64,000 nt of DNA from JAFDZO01 sp038225955 (lineage in GTDB: Bacteria > Bacteroidota > Ignavibacteria > Tepidaquicellales > Tepidaquicellaceae). Where the stretch lies: positions 22,339 through 86,338 of the forward strand of contig JBBRQV010000002.1 in NCBI GenBank assembly GCA_038225955.1, written 5' to 3'. The position numbers and the translations under genes are program-made. The notes below the pieces were generated by a model. That model worked only from the letters and a program-made list of their open reading frames with translations. It made no database searches and was not told where the DNA came from. The first letter of the stretch is position 1. Each line of letters opens with the position of its first letter. Below are positions 1 to 9,260 of this stretch, piece after piece.

Positions 1-1
1 T

Positions 2-1693
2 TTAAAATACGCAGCAATTACAACAATAGCTTCTATTGCCATACAAGGCATCAGACAAGCCGAGTTAACATTCGGAGAGACTGCAGTTGTTATAGGCTTA
101 GGCTTAATAGGTCAACTGACAATGCAGATACTTGAAACATCGGGTATAAAAGCAATTGGCGTAGACATTAGCCAGTCACAAGTTGACCTCGCAAATAAAA
201 TCGGAATTGGAAAATCATACTTAAGAAATCGTGATGACCTTGAAGGAGTTATAAGAGAATCAACAAAGGGATACGGAGCTGATGCAATTCTTATCACTGC
301 AGGAACAAGCTCTCTCGACCCAGTTGAGTTTGCAGGTGAAGTTGCAAGAAGAAAAGCAAAAGTTGTTATCGTCGGTGCAGTACCCACAGGATTTGACAGG
401 AAAAATTATTTTAAGAAAGAACTTGATCTGAGAATGTCGTGCTCTTATGGTCCTGGCAGATATGATAGAAATTACGAAGAGAAGGGAATTGACTATCCTT
501 ATGAATACGTCAGATGGACGGAGAACAGAAACATGGAGTCGTATATTGAACTTGTAGAGAGAAAAAAATTAATGCTTGACCCGCTTATTACACATGTGTT
601 TGAATTTGAAGAGGCTAAGAAAGCATATGATATGATTTTAGATAAACGCGAACCGTTTGTCGGAATACTTTTAAAATACGAAGATGAAAATAAAATTACA
701 GGCGATGTAAAACAGAGCAAGGGTGAATATAAAGGAACAAAAACAAAAATTGGTTTCGTCGGCGCAGGTTCTTTTGCGCAGAATTTTCTTCTTCCCAATG
801 CAAAGCTTTATGCTGATATGGTAGGTGTTGCTACTTCGCATGGGAATACTGCAAAAGGTGTTGCGGATAAATTTGGTTTTCAATACTCGACAGGTGAAGC
901 TGATAAAATTTTTTCCGATGAAAAAATAAATACAATTTTTGTAGCAACCAGGCATAATCTTCATGCAGGAAATGTAATGGATGCGTTAAAGAATAATAAA
1001 AATGTTTTTGTTGAGAAGCCGTTATGTATGAATCGTGAAGAGCTTGAGAAAATCTCAGAACTTTATAATCAAAAAGACAATCTGCATTTAATGGTGGGCT
1101 ACAACAGAAGATTTTCTCCGGCAATTAAAAAAATTATGGCTGCGATGGATAATGAAGTTCCAAGGGCAATTAGTTACAGAATTAATGCAGGCAATATGCC
1201 GAAAGACCATTGGGTTCAGGATAAGGAAGTAGGCGGCGGAAGAATTATAGGCGAAGTTTGTCACTTCATTGATTTGGTAATGTATCTCTCCGGTTCAAAA
1301 ATTAATTTTATCAATGCAGTCAGCATGGAGAACAATCCATACATGATGGATACGATTACGATTAATATGGGATTTGAAAACGGCTCAATTGGTTCCATCT
1401 GTTATTTCTCCAATGGCGCAAATTCATTACCAAAAGAAAACATTGAAGTTTTTTATGCAAACAAAGTTATGATTGCCGATGATTTTAAAGAACTGAAAAC
1501 TTACGGAAAAGAAATTAAGAGTGATAAGCTTGGCAAGCAGGATAAAGGACATGCTCAGGAAATAAAAGAATTTATTGAAGCAGTTGAGAATGGCAAACCG
1601 ACTCCGATTTCATTTGAAGAAATTTATGCATCGACAAAAGCAACATTAGACGTGATAGATTCGATAAAAAATAAACAGGCTATATGCAGTTAG
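2..1693 (+). CDS. bi-domain oxidoreductase (zinc-type dehydrogenase + Gfo/Idh/MocA), 5' partial
   Basis: The reading frame is open from base 2, so the gene starts before the window; 563 residues are visible. The first part is the Rossmann half of a medium-chain zinc-type alcohol dehydrogenase, with a GLGLIG nucleotide-binding loop at about visible residues 33-38. From about residue 248 a second Rossmann domain begins (GFVGAGSFAQ), followed by a Gfo/Idh/MocA-type body with FVEKPLC and GEVCHF. This two-domain arrangement is a known family found in surface-polysaccharide loci, probably acting on a nucleotide sugar or sugar acid; the exact substrate is not known. It heads the visible glycan cluster, 62 bp before the FkbH-like gene. 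The ATG at 122 lies inside the Rossmann fold and is not the true start. Family assignment is firm, substrate unknown. Confidence 0.88.
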   Translation, partial: LKYAAITTIASIAIQGIRQAELTFGETAVVIGLGLIGQLTMQILETSGIKAIGVDISQSQVDLANKIGIGKSYLRNRDDLEGVIRESTKGYGADAILITAGTSSLDPVEFAGEVARRKAKVVIVGAVPTGFDRKNYFKKELDLRMSCSYGPGRYDRNYEEKGIDYPYEYVRWTENRNMESYIELVERKKLMLDPLITHVFEFEEAKKAYDMILDKREPFVGILLKYEDENKITGDVKQSKGEYKGTKTKIGFVGAGSFAQNFLLPNAKLYADMVGVATSHGNTAKGVADKFGFQYSTGEADKIFSDEKINTIFVATRHNLHAGNVMDALKNNKNVFVEKPLCMNREELEKISELYNQKDNLHLMVGYNRRFSPAIKKIMAAMDNEVPRAISYRINAGNMPKDHWVQDKEVGGGRIIGEVCHFIDLVMYLSGSKINFINAVSMENNPYMMDTITINMGFENGSIGSICYFSNGANSLPKENIEVFYANKVMIADDFKELKTYGKEIKSDKLGKQDKGHAQEIKEFIEAVENGKPTPISFEEIYASTKATLDVIDSIKNKQAICS

Positions 1694-1755
1694 AATAATT
1701 GTGCATTTTTATTTGAAGCGCTATTATAAAGAATTTAATACGAAATAAATCAGAA

Positions 1756-3492
1756 ATGACCCAAGTTACTTTTCAATCTCTAAAGAAAAATTTAAAAAAA
1801 GATTCGTCAGGTCTTAAAAAAATAAAGGCAGCCGTGCTGGGTGATTCAGCTACGCAGATGTACGTACAGGCGATTAAAGGATACGGATACGAAACCGGAA
1901 TTAACCTGGATATTTTTGAAGCCGATTATGACCAAATTGAACTGCTTGCTTTTGATCCCACATCAGAGCTGTATGAATTTAATCCGGAATATGTAATTAT
2001 TTTTTACTGTGTAAATAATTTAATTAAGAAATTTGGCAAACTTCCTTTATCGGAGAAAGCAGGATTTGCAAAAAAGCAGATTGAGAAATATGAAAACCTA
2101 TATAAAACTATTACCGAGAAATTAAAATGCAAAGTTATTTTTTTAAATTTTAATGAAATTAACAATGTTGATTTCGGAAATTTTGGAAACAAAACAGAAT
2201 TCTCATTTATATATCAGGTCCGTAAAATAAATTTTGAATTGATGAATTTAGCTGTAAAACTAAAAAATCTTTTCGTCCTTGATTTAAATGTTTTGCAAGG
2301 ACAATATGGGCATAGTTTTATAACAGATAATAAAATTTATATCAGCACTGATTTAGTATTCAGTATAGATTTTCTTCCTATCATTGCAAAAAATACAATC
2401 GATATAATTCAATCTATTAACGGAAAGTTTAATAAATGTCTAATCCTTGACCTCGATAATACTGTATGGAGCGGAATTATCGGCGACGATGGTTTGGAAA
2501 ATATTCAAATTGGAGACCTTGGTATAGGAAGAGCATTTTCCGAACTTCAATTATGGGTAAAACAGCTTAAGCAAAGAGGAATTATTCTGGCAGTTTGCAG
2601 TAAGAACGATGAGAGTTTAGCAAAAGAACCGTTTGAAAAACATCCCGATATGCTTTTGAAATTAGAAGACATCGCAGTGTTTGTTGCCAACTGGGATAAC
2701 AAAGCAGATAACATTAAATACATTCAGAAAATTTTAAACATTGGCTTTGACTCAATTGTTTTTCTCGACGATAATCCGTTTGAGAGAAATATGGTCAGAA
2801 CGCATGTTGAAAACATTACAGTACCTGAATTGCCCGAAGACCCTGCTGAATATATTAATTATTTAAGGACTCTTAATCTTTTTGAAACTGCATCCTTTAC
2901 CTATGAGGATGAACAAAGAACATTGCAGTATCAGGAGGAAGCAAAAAGAACAATCGTACAGCAGCAGTTTACAAATGAAACAGATTTTTTGAAAAGTTTA
3001 GATATGGTTTCTCTCGTTGAATCATTTAATGCATTTAACACTCCGAGAGTTGCTCAGCTTACTCAGCGTTCAAATCAGTTCAATCTTAGAACAGTTCGTT
3101 ATACAGAAGATGAAGTTCGAAAAATTGCCGGTGACGAGAAGTATATTACATTTGGTTTTTCATTGAGTGATAAATATGGAGATTATGGTTTAATAAGTTT
3201 AATAATTTTAAAAGAGACTGACAAAAATACTTTGTTTGTTGATACATGGATTATGAGCTGCAGAGTACTGAAACGTGATATGGAAAATTTTGTACTTAAT
3301 ACAATTGTAAACACAGCTGTTGAGAAAGGATATTCCTCTATTGAAGGAGAGTATCTTCCGACTGCTAAAAATAATATGGTGAAAGACCATTACAAAAATT
3401 TAGGATTCACAGAGCAAGGCGATAAATGGCTGCTGCCGTTAAAAGATTACACACAAAAAAAATGTTTCATTCAAACTAAAATAATTAAATGA
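1756..3492 (+). CDS. FkbH-like HAD-family protein
   Basis: This 578-residue protein has the three-part FkbH layout. An SGNH-like N-terminal region (about 1-215) is followed by a HAD phosphatase-like domain beginning DLDNTVWSG, with nucleophile D232 and acid/base D234, plus a later FLDDNPFER motif. The C-terminal region is GNAT-like (about 440-570). Characterised FkbH enzymes load a glyceryl unit from 1,3-bisphosphoglycerate onto an acyl carrier protein. Homologues in O-antigen and capsule loci are thought to prepare acyl decorations. No acyl carrier protein gene is seen next to it, so the acceptor must lie elsewhere or be different. The neighbouring MBOAT acyltransferase is a plausible user of the product (inference). 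Confidence 0.87.
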   Translation: MTQVTFQSLKKNLKKDSSGLKKIKAAVLGDSATQMYVQAIKGYGYETGINLDIFEADYDQIELLAFDPTSELYEFNPEYVIIFYCVNNLIKKFGKLPLSEKAGFAKKQIEKYENLYKTITEKLKCKVIFLNFNEINNVDFGNFGNKTEFSFIYQVRKINFELMNLAVKLKNLFVLDLNVLQGQYGHSFITDNKIYISTDLVFSIDFLPIIAKNTIDIIQSINGKFNKCLILDLDNTVWSGIIGDDGLENIQIGDLGIGRAFSELQLWVKQLKQRGIILAVCSKNDESLAKEPFEKHPDMLLKLEDIAVFVANWDNKADNIKYIQKILNIGFDSIVFLDDNPFERNMVRTHVENITVPELPEDPAEYINYLRTLNLFETASFTYEDEQRTLQYQEEAKRTIVQQQFTNETDFLKSLDMVSLVESFNAFNTPRVAQLTQRSNQFNLRTVRYTEDEVRKIAGDEKYITFGFSLSDKYGDYGLISLIILKETDKNTLFVDTWIMSCRVLKRDMENFVLNTIVNTAVEKGYSSIEGEYLPTAKNNMVKDHYKNLGFTEQGDKWLLPLKDYTQKKCFIQTKIIK

Positions 3493-3536
3493 TGGATAGT
3501 TCAGAAATATTCATTGTAAAAGTTTTGATATATAAT

Positions 3537-3594
3537 ATAGGTGAAGTTTGTCACTTCTTAGATTTTGCAATGTAACTTTTAGATTGAAAAATTA
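3537..3594 (+). pseudogene. relic of a Gfo/Idh/MocA oxidoreductase gene
   Basis: This intergenic stretch aligns without gaps to 1247-1304 of the upstream bi-domain oxidoreductase gene; I count 47 identical bases of 58. It translates as IGEVCHFLDFAM and then hits a stop, against IGEVCHFIDLVM in the intact gene. The match disappears on both sides. It is best read as the decayed remnant of a second oxidoreductase copy, left by deletion or recombination within the glycan locus. Nothing else was recognised in the 160-bp gap between the FkbH-like and MBOAT genes. Confidence 0.7.
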
Positions 3595-3652
3595 TCCAAA
3601 AAAGGAAAACCGAAATTAAAAAATAATAAGTAATAGGACAAATATTTAAATA

Positions 3653-5080
3653 ATGCTTTTCAATTCTTTTCAGTTCGTAATATTCTTTATAGTAGTTACG
3701 TTTGCTTATTTTGCTCTACCGCATAAGTTCAGGTGGTTTATGCTTCTTGCTGCAAGCTGTTACTTCTATATGTTCTTTATCCCTGTTTATATATTAATTC
3801 TGGCATTTACAATTATCATAGATTATTTTGCAGGGATTTATTTGGAAAAAACTTCATTACCTAAGAAAAAATTTTATTTAATCCTCAGCCTTATTGCAAA
3901 TATTGGAGTACTTGCAATTTTTAAATATTTTAATTTTTTAAACGATAACCTCACAAGCGTATTATCCGGATTTGGTGTCCATAACAATATTCCTTACCTA
4001 TCGATACTTTTACCAATAGGGCTTTCCTTCCATACTTTTCAGGCAATGAGTTATACTATAGAAGTATACCGTGGAAACCAGAAAGCAGAAAGAAATTTTG
4101 GTATCTACGCATTGTACGTTATGTTTTATCCTCAGCTCGTAGCAGGTCCGATTGAGCGGCCGCAAAATTTATTATTTCAGTTTTATCAAAAACATGAATT
4201 TGAAATTGAACGAGTAGCTGAAGGATTAAAATTAATGCTATGGGGGTTTTTCAAAAAACTGGTAATTGCTGATAGACTTTCAATATATGTTAATGCAGTT
4301 TATGGGAATGTTGAGCATCATTCAGGGATAAGTCTTTTTGTAGCAACAATTTTTTTTGCTTTTCAAATATACTGTGATTTTTCCGGCTACTCCGATATTG
4401 CGATTGGTTCTGCCCGAGTGATGGGTTTTAAACTAATGACAAATTTCAATCGCCCTTACTTCGCAAAATCAATTCACGAATTTTGGAGCAGATGGCATAT
4501 CTCACTCTCCACTTGGTTTCGAGATTACTTTTATATTTCATTAGGAGGAAATAGAGTTTCAATTCCCCGATGGTATTTTAATCTCTTTATTATTTTTTTA
4601 GTGAGCGGTTTATGGCATGGGGCTAATTGGACGTTTATCATATGGGGAGGGCTTAATGGTTTTTATCTTGTTTTCTCTTTGTTAACTAAAAATTTAAGAA
4701 AAAAAGTTTCAGAAGTTACAGGTTATAATAAGTTGCCTAAAGTGAAATCTTTTATAAGTATTCTTGTAACTTTTATGTTAGCTTGTTTATCATGGATTTT
4801 TTTCAGAGCAAATACCGTTAGCGATGGGATTTATATTCTAAAGCATATTTTTGCAGAAGGGAATTTTTTTATGCCAAATCCTTCCATTATGATATTCTCT
4901 GTGCTTTCAATTTTATTCTTAATTATAATTGAGTTTAAGTTGGAATTTTTCAGAGGAAAATTTTCACTGCTCCATAATTCAAAATCAGTCGTAAGATATG
5001 CTTCGTATTTGATTCTTATAATTTTGATAGTTCTCATGGGTGTTTTTGACGGAGGTCAATTTATTTATTTTCAGTTTTGA
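3653..5080 (+). CDS. MBOAT-family membrane O-acyltransferase (AlgI/DltB-like)
   Basis: This 475-residue polytopic membrane protein has many hydrophobic segments. It carries the MBOAT signature: FWSRWHISLSTWFRDY around residues 280-295 and SGLWHGANW with the invariant histidine H322. Members of this group transfer acyl groups, usually acetyl, across the inner membrane to exported polysaccharides, working with an SGNH/AlgX/DltD-like partner. The next gene is exactly such a partner, and its ATG overlaps this stop (TGATG at 5078-5082), which indicates translational coupling. Length and motifs are normal for the family. The polymer acylated is not known. Confidence 0.93.
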   Translation: MLFNSFQFVIFFIVVTFAYFALPHKFRWFMLLAASCYFYMFFIPVYILILAFTIIIDYFAGIYLEKTSLPKKKFYLILSLIANIGVLAIFKYFNFLNDNLTSVLSGFGVHNNIPYLSILLPIGLSFHTFQAMSYTIEVYRGNQKAERNFGIYALYVMFYPQLVAGPIERPQNLLFQFYQKHEFEIERVAEGLKLMLWGFFKKLVIADRLSIYVNAVYGNVEHHSGISLFVATIFFAFQIYCDFSGYSDIAIGSARVMGFKLMTNFNRPYFAKSIHEFWSRWHISLSTWFRDYFYISLGGNRVSIPRWYFNLFIIFLVSGLWHGANWTFIIWGGLNGFYLVFSLLTKNLRKKVSEVTGYNKLPKVKSFISILVTFMLACLSWIFFRANTVSDGIYILKHIFAEGNFFMPNPSIMIFSVLSILFLIIIEFKLEFFRGKFSLLHNSKSVVRYASYLILIILIVLMGVFDGGQFIYFQF

Positions 5081-6021
5081 TGAGCAATAAGTATATAAAA
5101 TTTTTTACAAGATTAATAATTCTTGTAGTTTGTTTTTTCATTGTTGATTTTATTATAGGCCAAGCATTAAATCACTATTACTTTAAGCAATCTTCGGGTT
5201 ATCAATACCGGCTTACATACGTGATTGACAACTCAAACGAGGAAATTCTTGCTTTCGGTTCTTCCCGGGCTAACCACCATTATGTACCGAATATTTTTCG
5301 GGATTCGCTGCAATTATCTTTCTATAATGCAGGTATTGACGGACAATTTATTCTATTTGAGAGTGCAATATTAAATTGTGTTTTAAAAAGGTACACGCCT
5401 AAATATATTATTTTAGATTTTAATGATGATGAGTTTATTTATTCAGAAAGCAGTTACGAAAGACTTTCAGATTTGCTCCCTTATTATTCAACTCATTAAA
5501 ATGAAATAGGGAAGATAGTTAGTCTAAGAGGAAAATATGAAAAAATAAAACTTCTCTCAAGAATGTATCCTTATAATTCCATTATGCTTACAGTAGCAAT
5601 GGGTAATCTTGAAATGAACAAGAAAAGAAAAGAAGATTTTCAGGGCTATGTTCCACTTGTTGGTAATATTGATTATGAAATTACTACTTCAAAGATTAAA
5701 AATACAAAAATAGATAGCAATAAAGTTAATGCCTTCAAGGATATTATTAATAAATGTAAAAGCCTTGACATAAATTTATTTGTCGTTATGTCTCCCTATT
5801 ATGAAAGCCTTGAAGTTGATTCCAAAAAACTGTGCTCTGATATTTGCAAAGAAATGAATGTTCCTTTTTGGGATTATTCAACTGATGCAGCATATCTTAG
5901 GAAAAAAGAGTTTTTCAAAGATGTTAAGCATTTAAATAATAGTGGAGCCGAAATGTTTTCGCAGGAGCTTGCGAAGCGCATAAAAATATTAGTAAAAAAT
6001 GAACCACCCGGAAACAAATAA
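5080..6021 (+). pseudogene. SGNH/DltD-like acyltransferase partner, interrupted by an in-frame stop
   Basis: Two pieces lie in the same frame: 5080-5499 and, after a TAA at 5497-5499, an open stretch to 6021. The 21 codons between that TAA and the next ATG (5563) contain no further stop and read like ordinary coding sequence, so this was one gene of about 313 codons. The N-terminal part has a membrane anchor (about residues 8-28) and the SGNH block I serine in AFGSSRANHH. The C-terminal part has the block V FKDVKHLN (Asp/His). Neither piece alone holds a full active site. A single AAA-to-TAA change would explain the stop. It may be a real nonsense mutation or an error in the sequence. Coupled to the MBOAT gene upstream; its end overlaps the next start. 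Confidence 0.82.
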
Positions 6022-7208
6022 TGGGTGAAAAAATGAAAATTCCGGATTCAATTAATAAAGTCCGCTTTTTTATAGAGAAAGAAAATTTTAAAGGTTACGA
6101 CCCGTATGACACTTTAAATACGTTTCTTCCGTGGGATACAATGGGGAAGTTGATTCCTGCGATTGCGATTCAAATTCAAAAAAAGAATCCCGTAAACATA
6201 CGTCCGCTTCTTGGGATTAAAAAAGGTATTAATCCTAAAAGCCACGGACTTCTTTTGTACGCTTACTCACTGCAGTACGAAATGACTAAGGATGAAAAAG
6301 CCAGAGAGACGATGGAGAAATTATTTAACTGGCTGATAGAAAATTATTCAAAAGGATTTTCAGGTTACTGCTGGGGATATAATTTCGGATGGGCAAATCC
6401 GGGAAAACATGTTAAACCCTATGAGCCTAACATCGTAGCAACTTCATTCGTCGCCAAAGGAATTTTTCAGTATTACCTTACTACAAAAAATGAAAAAGCT
6501 AAGGAAGTTCTTATAAGTATATGCAATTTTTTATTGAAGGACTTACCTTCGATAGAAACGGAAAGAGGATTTTGTATCAGTTACACTTCTATAATAAAAG
6601 ATGCCTGTTACAACGCAACTTTATTAGGCGGGGAAGTGCTTGCAAAAACTTTTTCGCTGAACGGCAATGAAGAGTTAAAAGAAAAAGCAAAACGAATTGT
6701 TGATTTTGTTGTAAGCTATCAGCTTCCTAACGGACTTTGGAATTATGAGTTAGATTTAAAAACAGGAAAAGAATTACCGCAAACAGATTTCCATCAGGGG
6801 TATAATTTAGAATGTATTTCGGAAATTTGTAAGTATGCAGAAATAGAAAATGCTGTTTATAAAAATTCTATTACAAAAGGGCTTGAGTATTATAAGAGGG
6901 AGCAGTTTTTTGAAAACGGGCAATCGCTTTGGAGAGTTCCAAAAGTTTATCCGGTTGAAATTCATAATCAATCTCAGGGAATAATAACATTTTCTCTTCT
7001 GAAAAATTACGATAAAGAGTATTTAGCATTCGCAAATAAAATTGCAGAGTGGACAATTGAAAATATGCAGAGCCAAGATAACGGAAGTTTTTACTACAGG
7101 AAATTAAAGAGTTACGATATAAAAATTCCATATATGAGATGGTCTCAGGCATGGATGTTACTTGCATTGACAAGGCTGCAATACGAAAATAAAAATATTT
7201 ATACTTAA
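6021..7208 (+). CDS. alpha/alpha-toroid (six-hairpin glycosidase-like) protein of a glycan locus
   Basis: This is a 395-residue, probably cytoplasmic protein without a signal peptide. The repeated helical pattern, rich in aromatic residues and G-W/Y motifs (YCWGYNFGWANPGKHV, QTDFHQGYNLE, YMRWSQAWML), fits an (alpha/alpha)6 toroid as in glycosidases, lyases and epimerases. Homologues occur in polysaccharide clusters, sometimes mislabelled as aminolevulinate dehydratase. No catalytic residues can be assigned from sequence alone, so the function is unknown. The ATG overlaps the preceding stop by one base; a second in-frame ATG at 6033 is an alternative start. The next gene starts 6 bases after its stop, so they share a transcript. 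Confidence 0.75.
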   Translation: MGEKMKIPDSINKVRFFIEKENFKGYDPYDTLNTFLPWDTMGKLIPAIAIQIQKKNPVNIRPLLGIKKGINPKSHGLLLYAYSLQYEMTKDEKARETMEKLFNWLIENYSKGFSGYCWGYNFGWANPGKHVKPYEPNIVATSFVAKGIFQYYLTTKNEKAKEVLISICNFLLKDLPSIETERGFCISYTSIIKDACYNATLLGGEVLAKTFSLNGNEELKEKAKRIVDFVVSYQLPNGLWNYELDLKTGKELPQTDFHQGYNLECISEICKYAEIENAVYKNSITKGLEYYKREQFFENGQSLWRVPKVYPVEIHNQSQGIITFSLLKNYDKEYLAFANKIAEWTIENMQSQDNGSFYYRKLKSYDIKIPYMRWSQAWMLLALTRLQYENKNIYT

Positions 7209-7214
7209 TAAACT

Positions 7215-9260
7215 ATGTGTGGAATATTCGGATTAATTGTAAAAGAAAATTCTGATTACGATTATAAATTCATAAAAAAATTAACAGAAGAGCTTGCGCT
7301 TTTTTCGGAGTCACGCGGGAAAGAATCTGCAGGCTTCTCCATATATAATCCTGCTGCCGGAAAAATTTCAGTGATAAAAGGCGCAGAAACTGTTTCAAAG
7401 TTGATTGATACCGGAAAGTTTGATAAATTTTATTACGAGGCGAACAATCTTAACGAGAAAAATTTAAATTCAATTATTGAAACCCCTTTTGCTTTAACAG
7501 GACATTCCCGCCTTGTTACAAACGGAACACAACTTCTTGATTTCAACAATCAACCGGTTATAAAGGACGGTATAGTAGGTATTCATAATGGAATTATTAC
7601 CAATGCAGAAGATTTATGGGAGATGTTCACTGATTTGAATCGTGAGTTTGAAGTTGATACTGAAATCCTTTTATCATTAATAAGAAATTTTGTTGATAAC
7701 GGTGTCTCGCTGGCAGATGCATTTGTAAAAGTTTTTGAGCTTATTCAGGGCGCAGCCTCAATTGCGTTTATGTTTAATGATAAAAGCTGTTTATCATTGG
7801 TTACTAACTGCGGCTCACTTTATATAATAAATAATACACGAAACGATATAGTAATATTTGCTTCGGAAGAATATTTCCTTAAAGAGTTAATGAATATAAA
7901 TCATATTCGGAATACTATAGGAGAGCATACAATAAAACAAGTGCATGCTTTCACAGGCTATCTATATAATGTAAAAACGCTTGAGTATGAGTTTATAAAA
8001 ACTAAGGAACCGTTCGATCCAAAGAATATTAATTTTGAAACAGATAAAAAATTAACGATAGATTATAAGCCGGAAGGAACAGCTGCTTTCATCGCTCCTA
8101 ATATCTCTGTATCACAGGAAGCACATTTGAAAAGTTTACTTCTCTATGATTATGAAAACGCAAATAAGTTAAAACGCTGCACTAAGTGCCTGCTGCCGGA
8201 AACATTTCCATTCATAAAATATGATGAGAAAGGTGTTTGTAATATTTGCAATAATTATAAGCCGATGGGAAATCCGAAATCGTTGGAAAAACTCATGGAA
8301 CTTGTTGAGCCATACAGAAGTAAAACCGGAGCTACTGATTGTATTGTCCCGTTCAGCGGAGGGCGCGACAGCTCGTACTCATTACACGTTATAAAAAAAG
8401 AATTAAAACTAAATCCAATCACGATTACTTATGACTGGGGAATGGTAACGGATTTAGCAAGAAGAAATATTGCGAGGGTAACGGGTAAGCTCGGTGTTGA
8501 AAATATTTTAGTCTCAGCAGATATTAAAATGAAGAGAGAGAATATAGGAAAGAATGTTACTGCATGGCTGAAGAAACCTGCACTTGGAATGATACCGTTG
8601 TTTATGGTTGGTGATAAATATTTTATTTATCATACAATGGAGCTTAGAAATAAAACAGGTGTGAAATTAAATTTATGGGGATCGAATAAATTAGAGAATA
8701 CAGATTTTAAAGTCGGCTTCTGCGGAGTAGGTTTGGATTTTGATAAAAAAAGAATAGACTCGCTTAAGCTGATGAACATGATGAAGCTGATAGGATTTTA
8801 CGGAGGAAATTTTCTTTCAAATCCGGCTTATCTGAATTCCTCACTTAAAGATACATTCGGCGCATTTCTTTCACGTTATGTAAAAGAAAGAAAAGATTAT
8901 TATCATTTCTTTGACTATGTCCAATGGGATGAGCATGAGATTGAAAGCACAATTATAAACGAATATGAGTGGGAAACCGCTCCCGATACAAAATCTACTT
9001 GGAGAATAGGCGATGGCACGGCGGGATTTTATAATTATATCTATTATTCTGTGGCAGGATTTTCAGAAATAGATACTTTCAGAAGTAACCAAATAAGAGA
9101 AGGAATGATTACACGCGAGCAAGGACTGAAATATATACAGGAAGAGAATGCGCCGAGATATGAATCACTGAAGTTTTATTATGATACTATTAATGTCGAT
9201 TTTGAGAGGGCAATAAAAATTATAAATAATATTCCGAAACTATACAGTAATAAAATTTAA
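7215..9260 (+). CDS. class II glutaminase fused to N-acetyl-sugar amidotransferase (PseA/WbpG type)
   Basis: This 681-residue fusion begins Met-Cys-Gly-Ile-Phe-Gly, so Cys2 becomes the N-terminal nucleophile of an Ntn-type glutaminase. The GFAT-like motifs RGKESAG, GHSRLVTNG, GIHNGII and VDTEIL follow within about residues 1-260. The second half is a WbpG/PseA-type amidotransferase. It has a Cys4 zinc knuckle (CTKC...CNIC, about 322-350) and a PP-loop SGGRDSS near 380-386 that would activate the acetamido group with ATP. Such enzymes turn an N-acetyl sugar into an acetamidino sugar. In the well-known systems ammonia comes from separate HisH/HisF-like proteins; here a glutaminase is built in. 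Overlaps the next gene by one base. Confidence 0.88.
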   Translation: MCGIFGLIVKENSDYDYKFIKKLTEELALFSESRGKESAGFSIYNPAAGKISVIKGAETVSKLIDTGKFDKFYYEANNLNEKNLNSIIETPFALTGHSRLVTNGTQLLDFNNQPVIKDGIVGIHNGIITNAEDLWEMFTDLNREFEVDTEILLSLIRNFVDNGVSLADAFVKVFELIQGAASIAFMFNDKSCLSLVTNCGSLYIINNTRNDIVIFASEEYFLKELMNINHIRNTIGEHTIKQVHAFTGYLYNVKTLEYEFIKTKEPFDPKNINFETDKKLTIDYKPEGTAAFIAPNISVSQEAHLKSLLLYDYENANKLKRCTKCLLPETFPFIKYDEKGVCNICNNYKPMGNPKSLEKLMELVEPYRSKTGATDCIVPFSGGRDSSYSLHVIKKELKLNPITITYDWGMVTDLARRNIARVTGKLGVENILVSADIKMKRENIGKNVTAWLKKPALGMIPLFMVGDKYFIYHTMELRNKTGVKLNLWGSNKLENTDFKVGFCGVGLDFDKKRIDSLKLMNMMKLIGFYGGNFLSNPAYLNSSLKDTFGAFLSRYVKERKDYYHFFDYVQWDEHEIESTIINEYEWETAPDTKSTWRIGDGTAGFYNYIYYSVAGFSEIDTFRSNQIREGMITREQGLKYIQEENAPRYESLKFYYDTINVDFERAIKIINNIPKLYSNKI

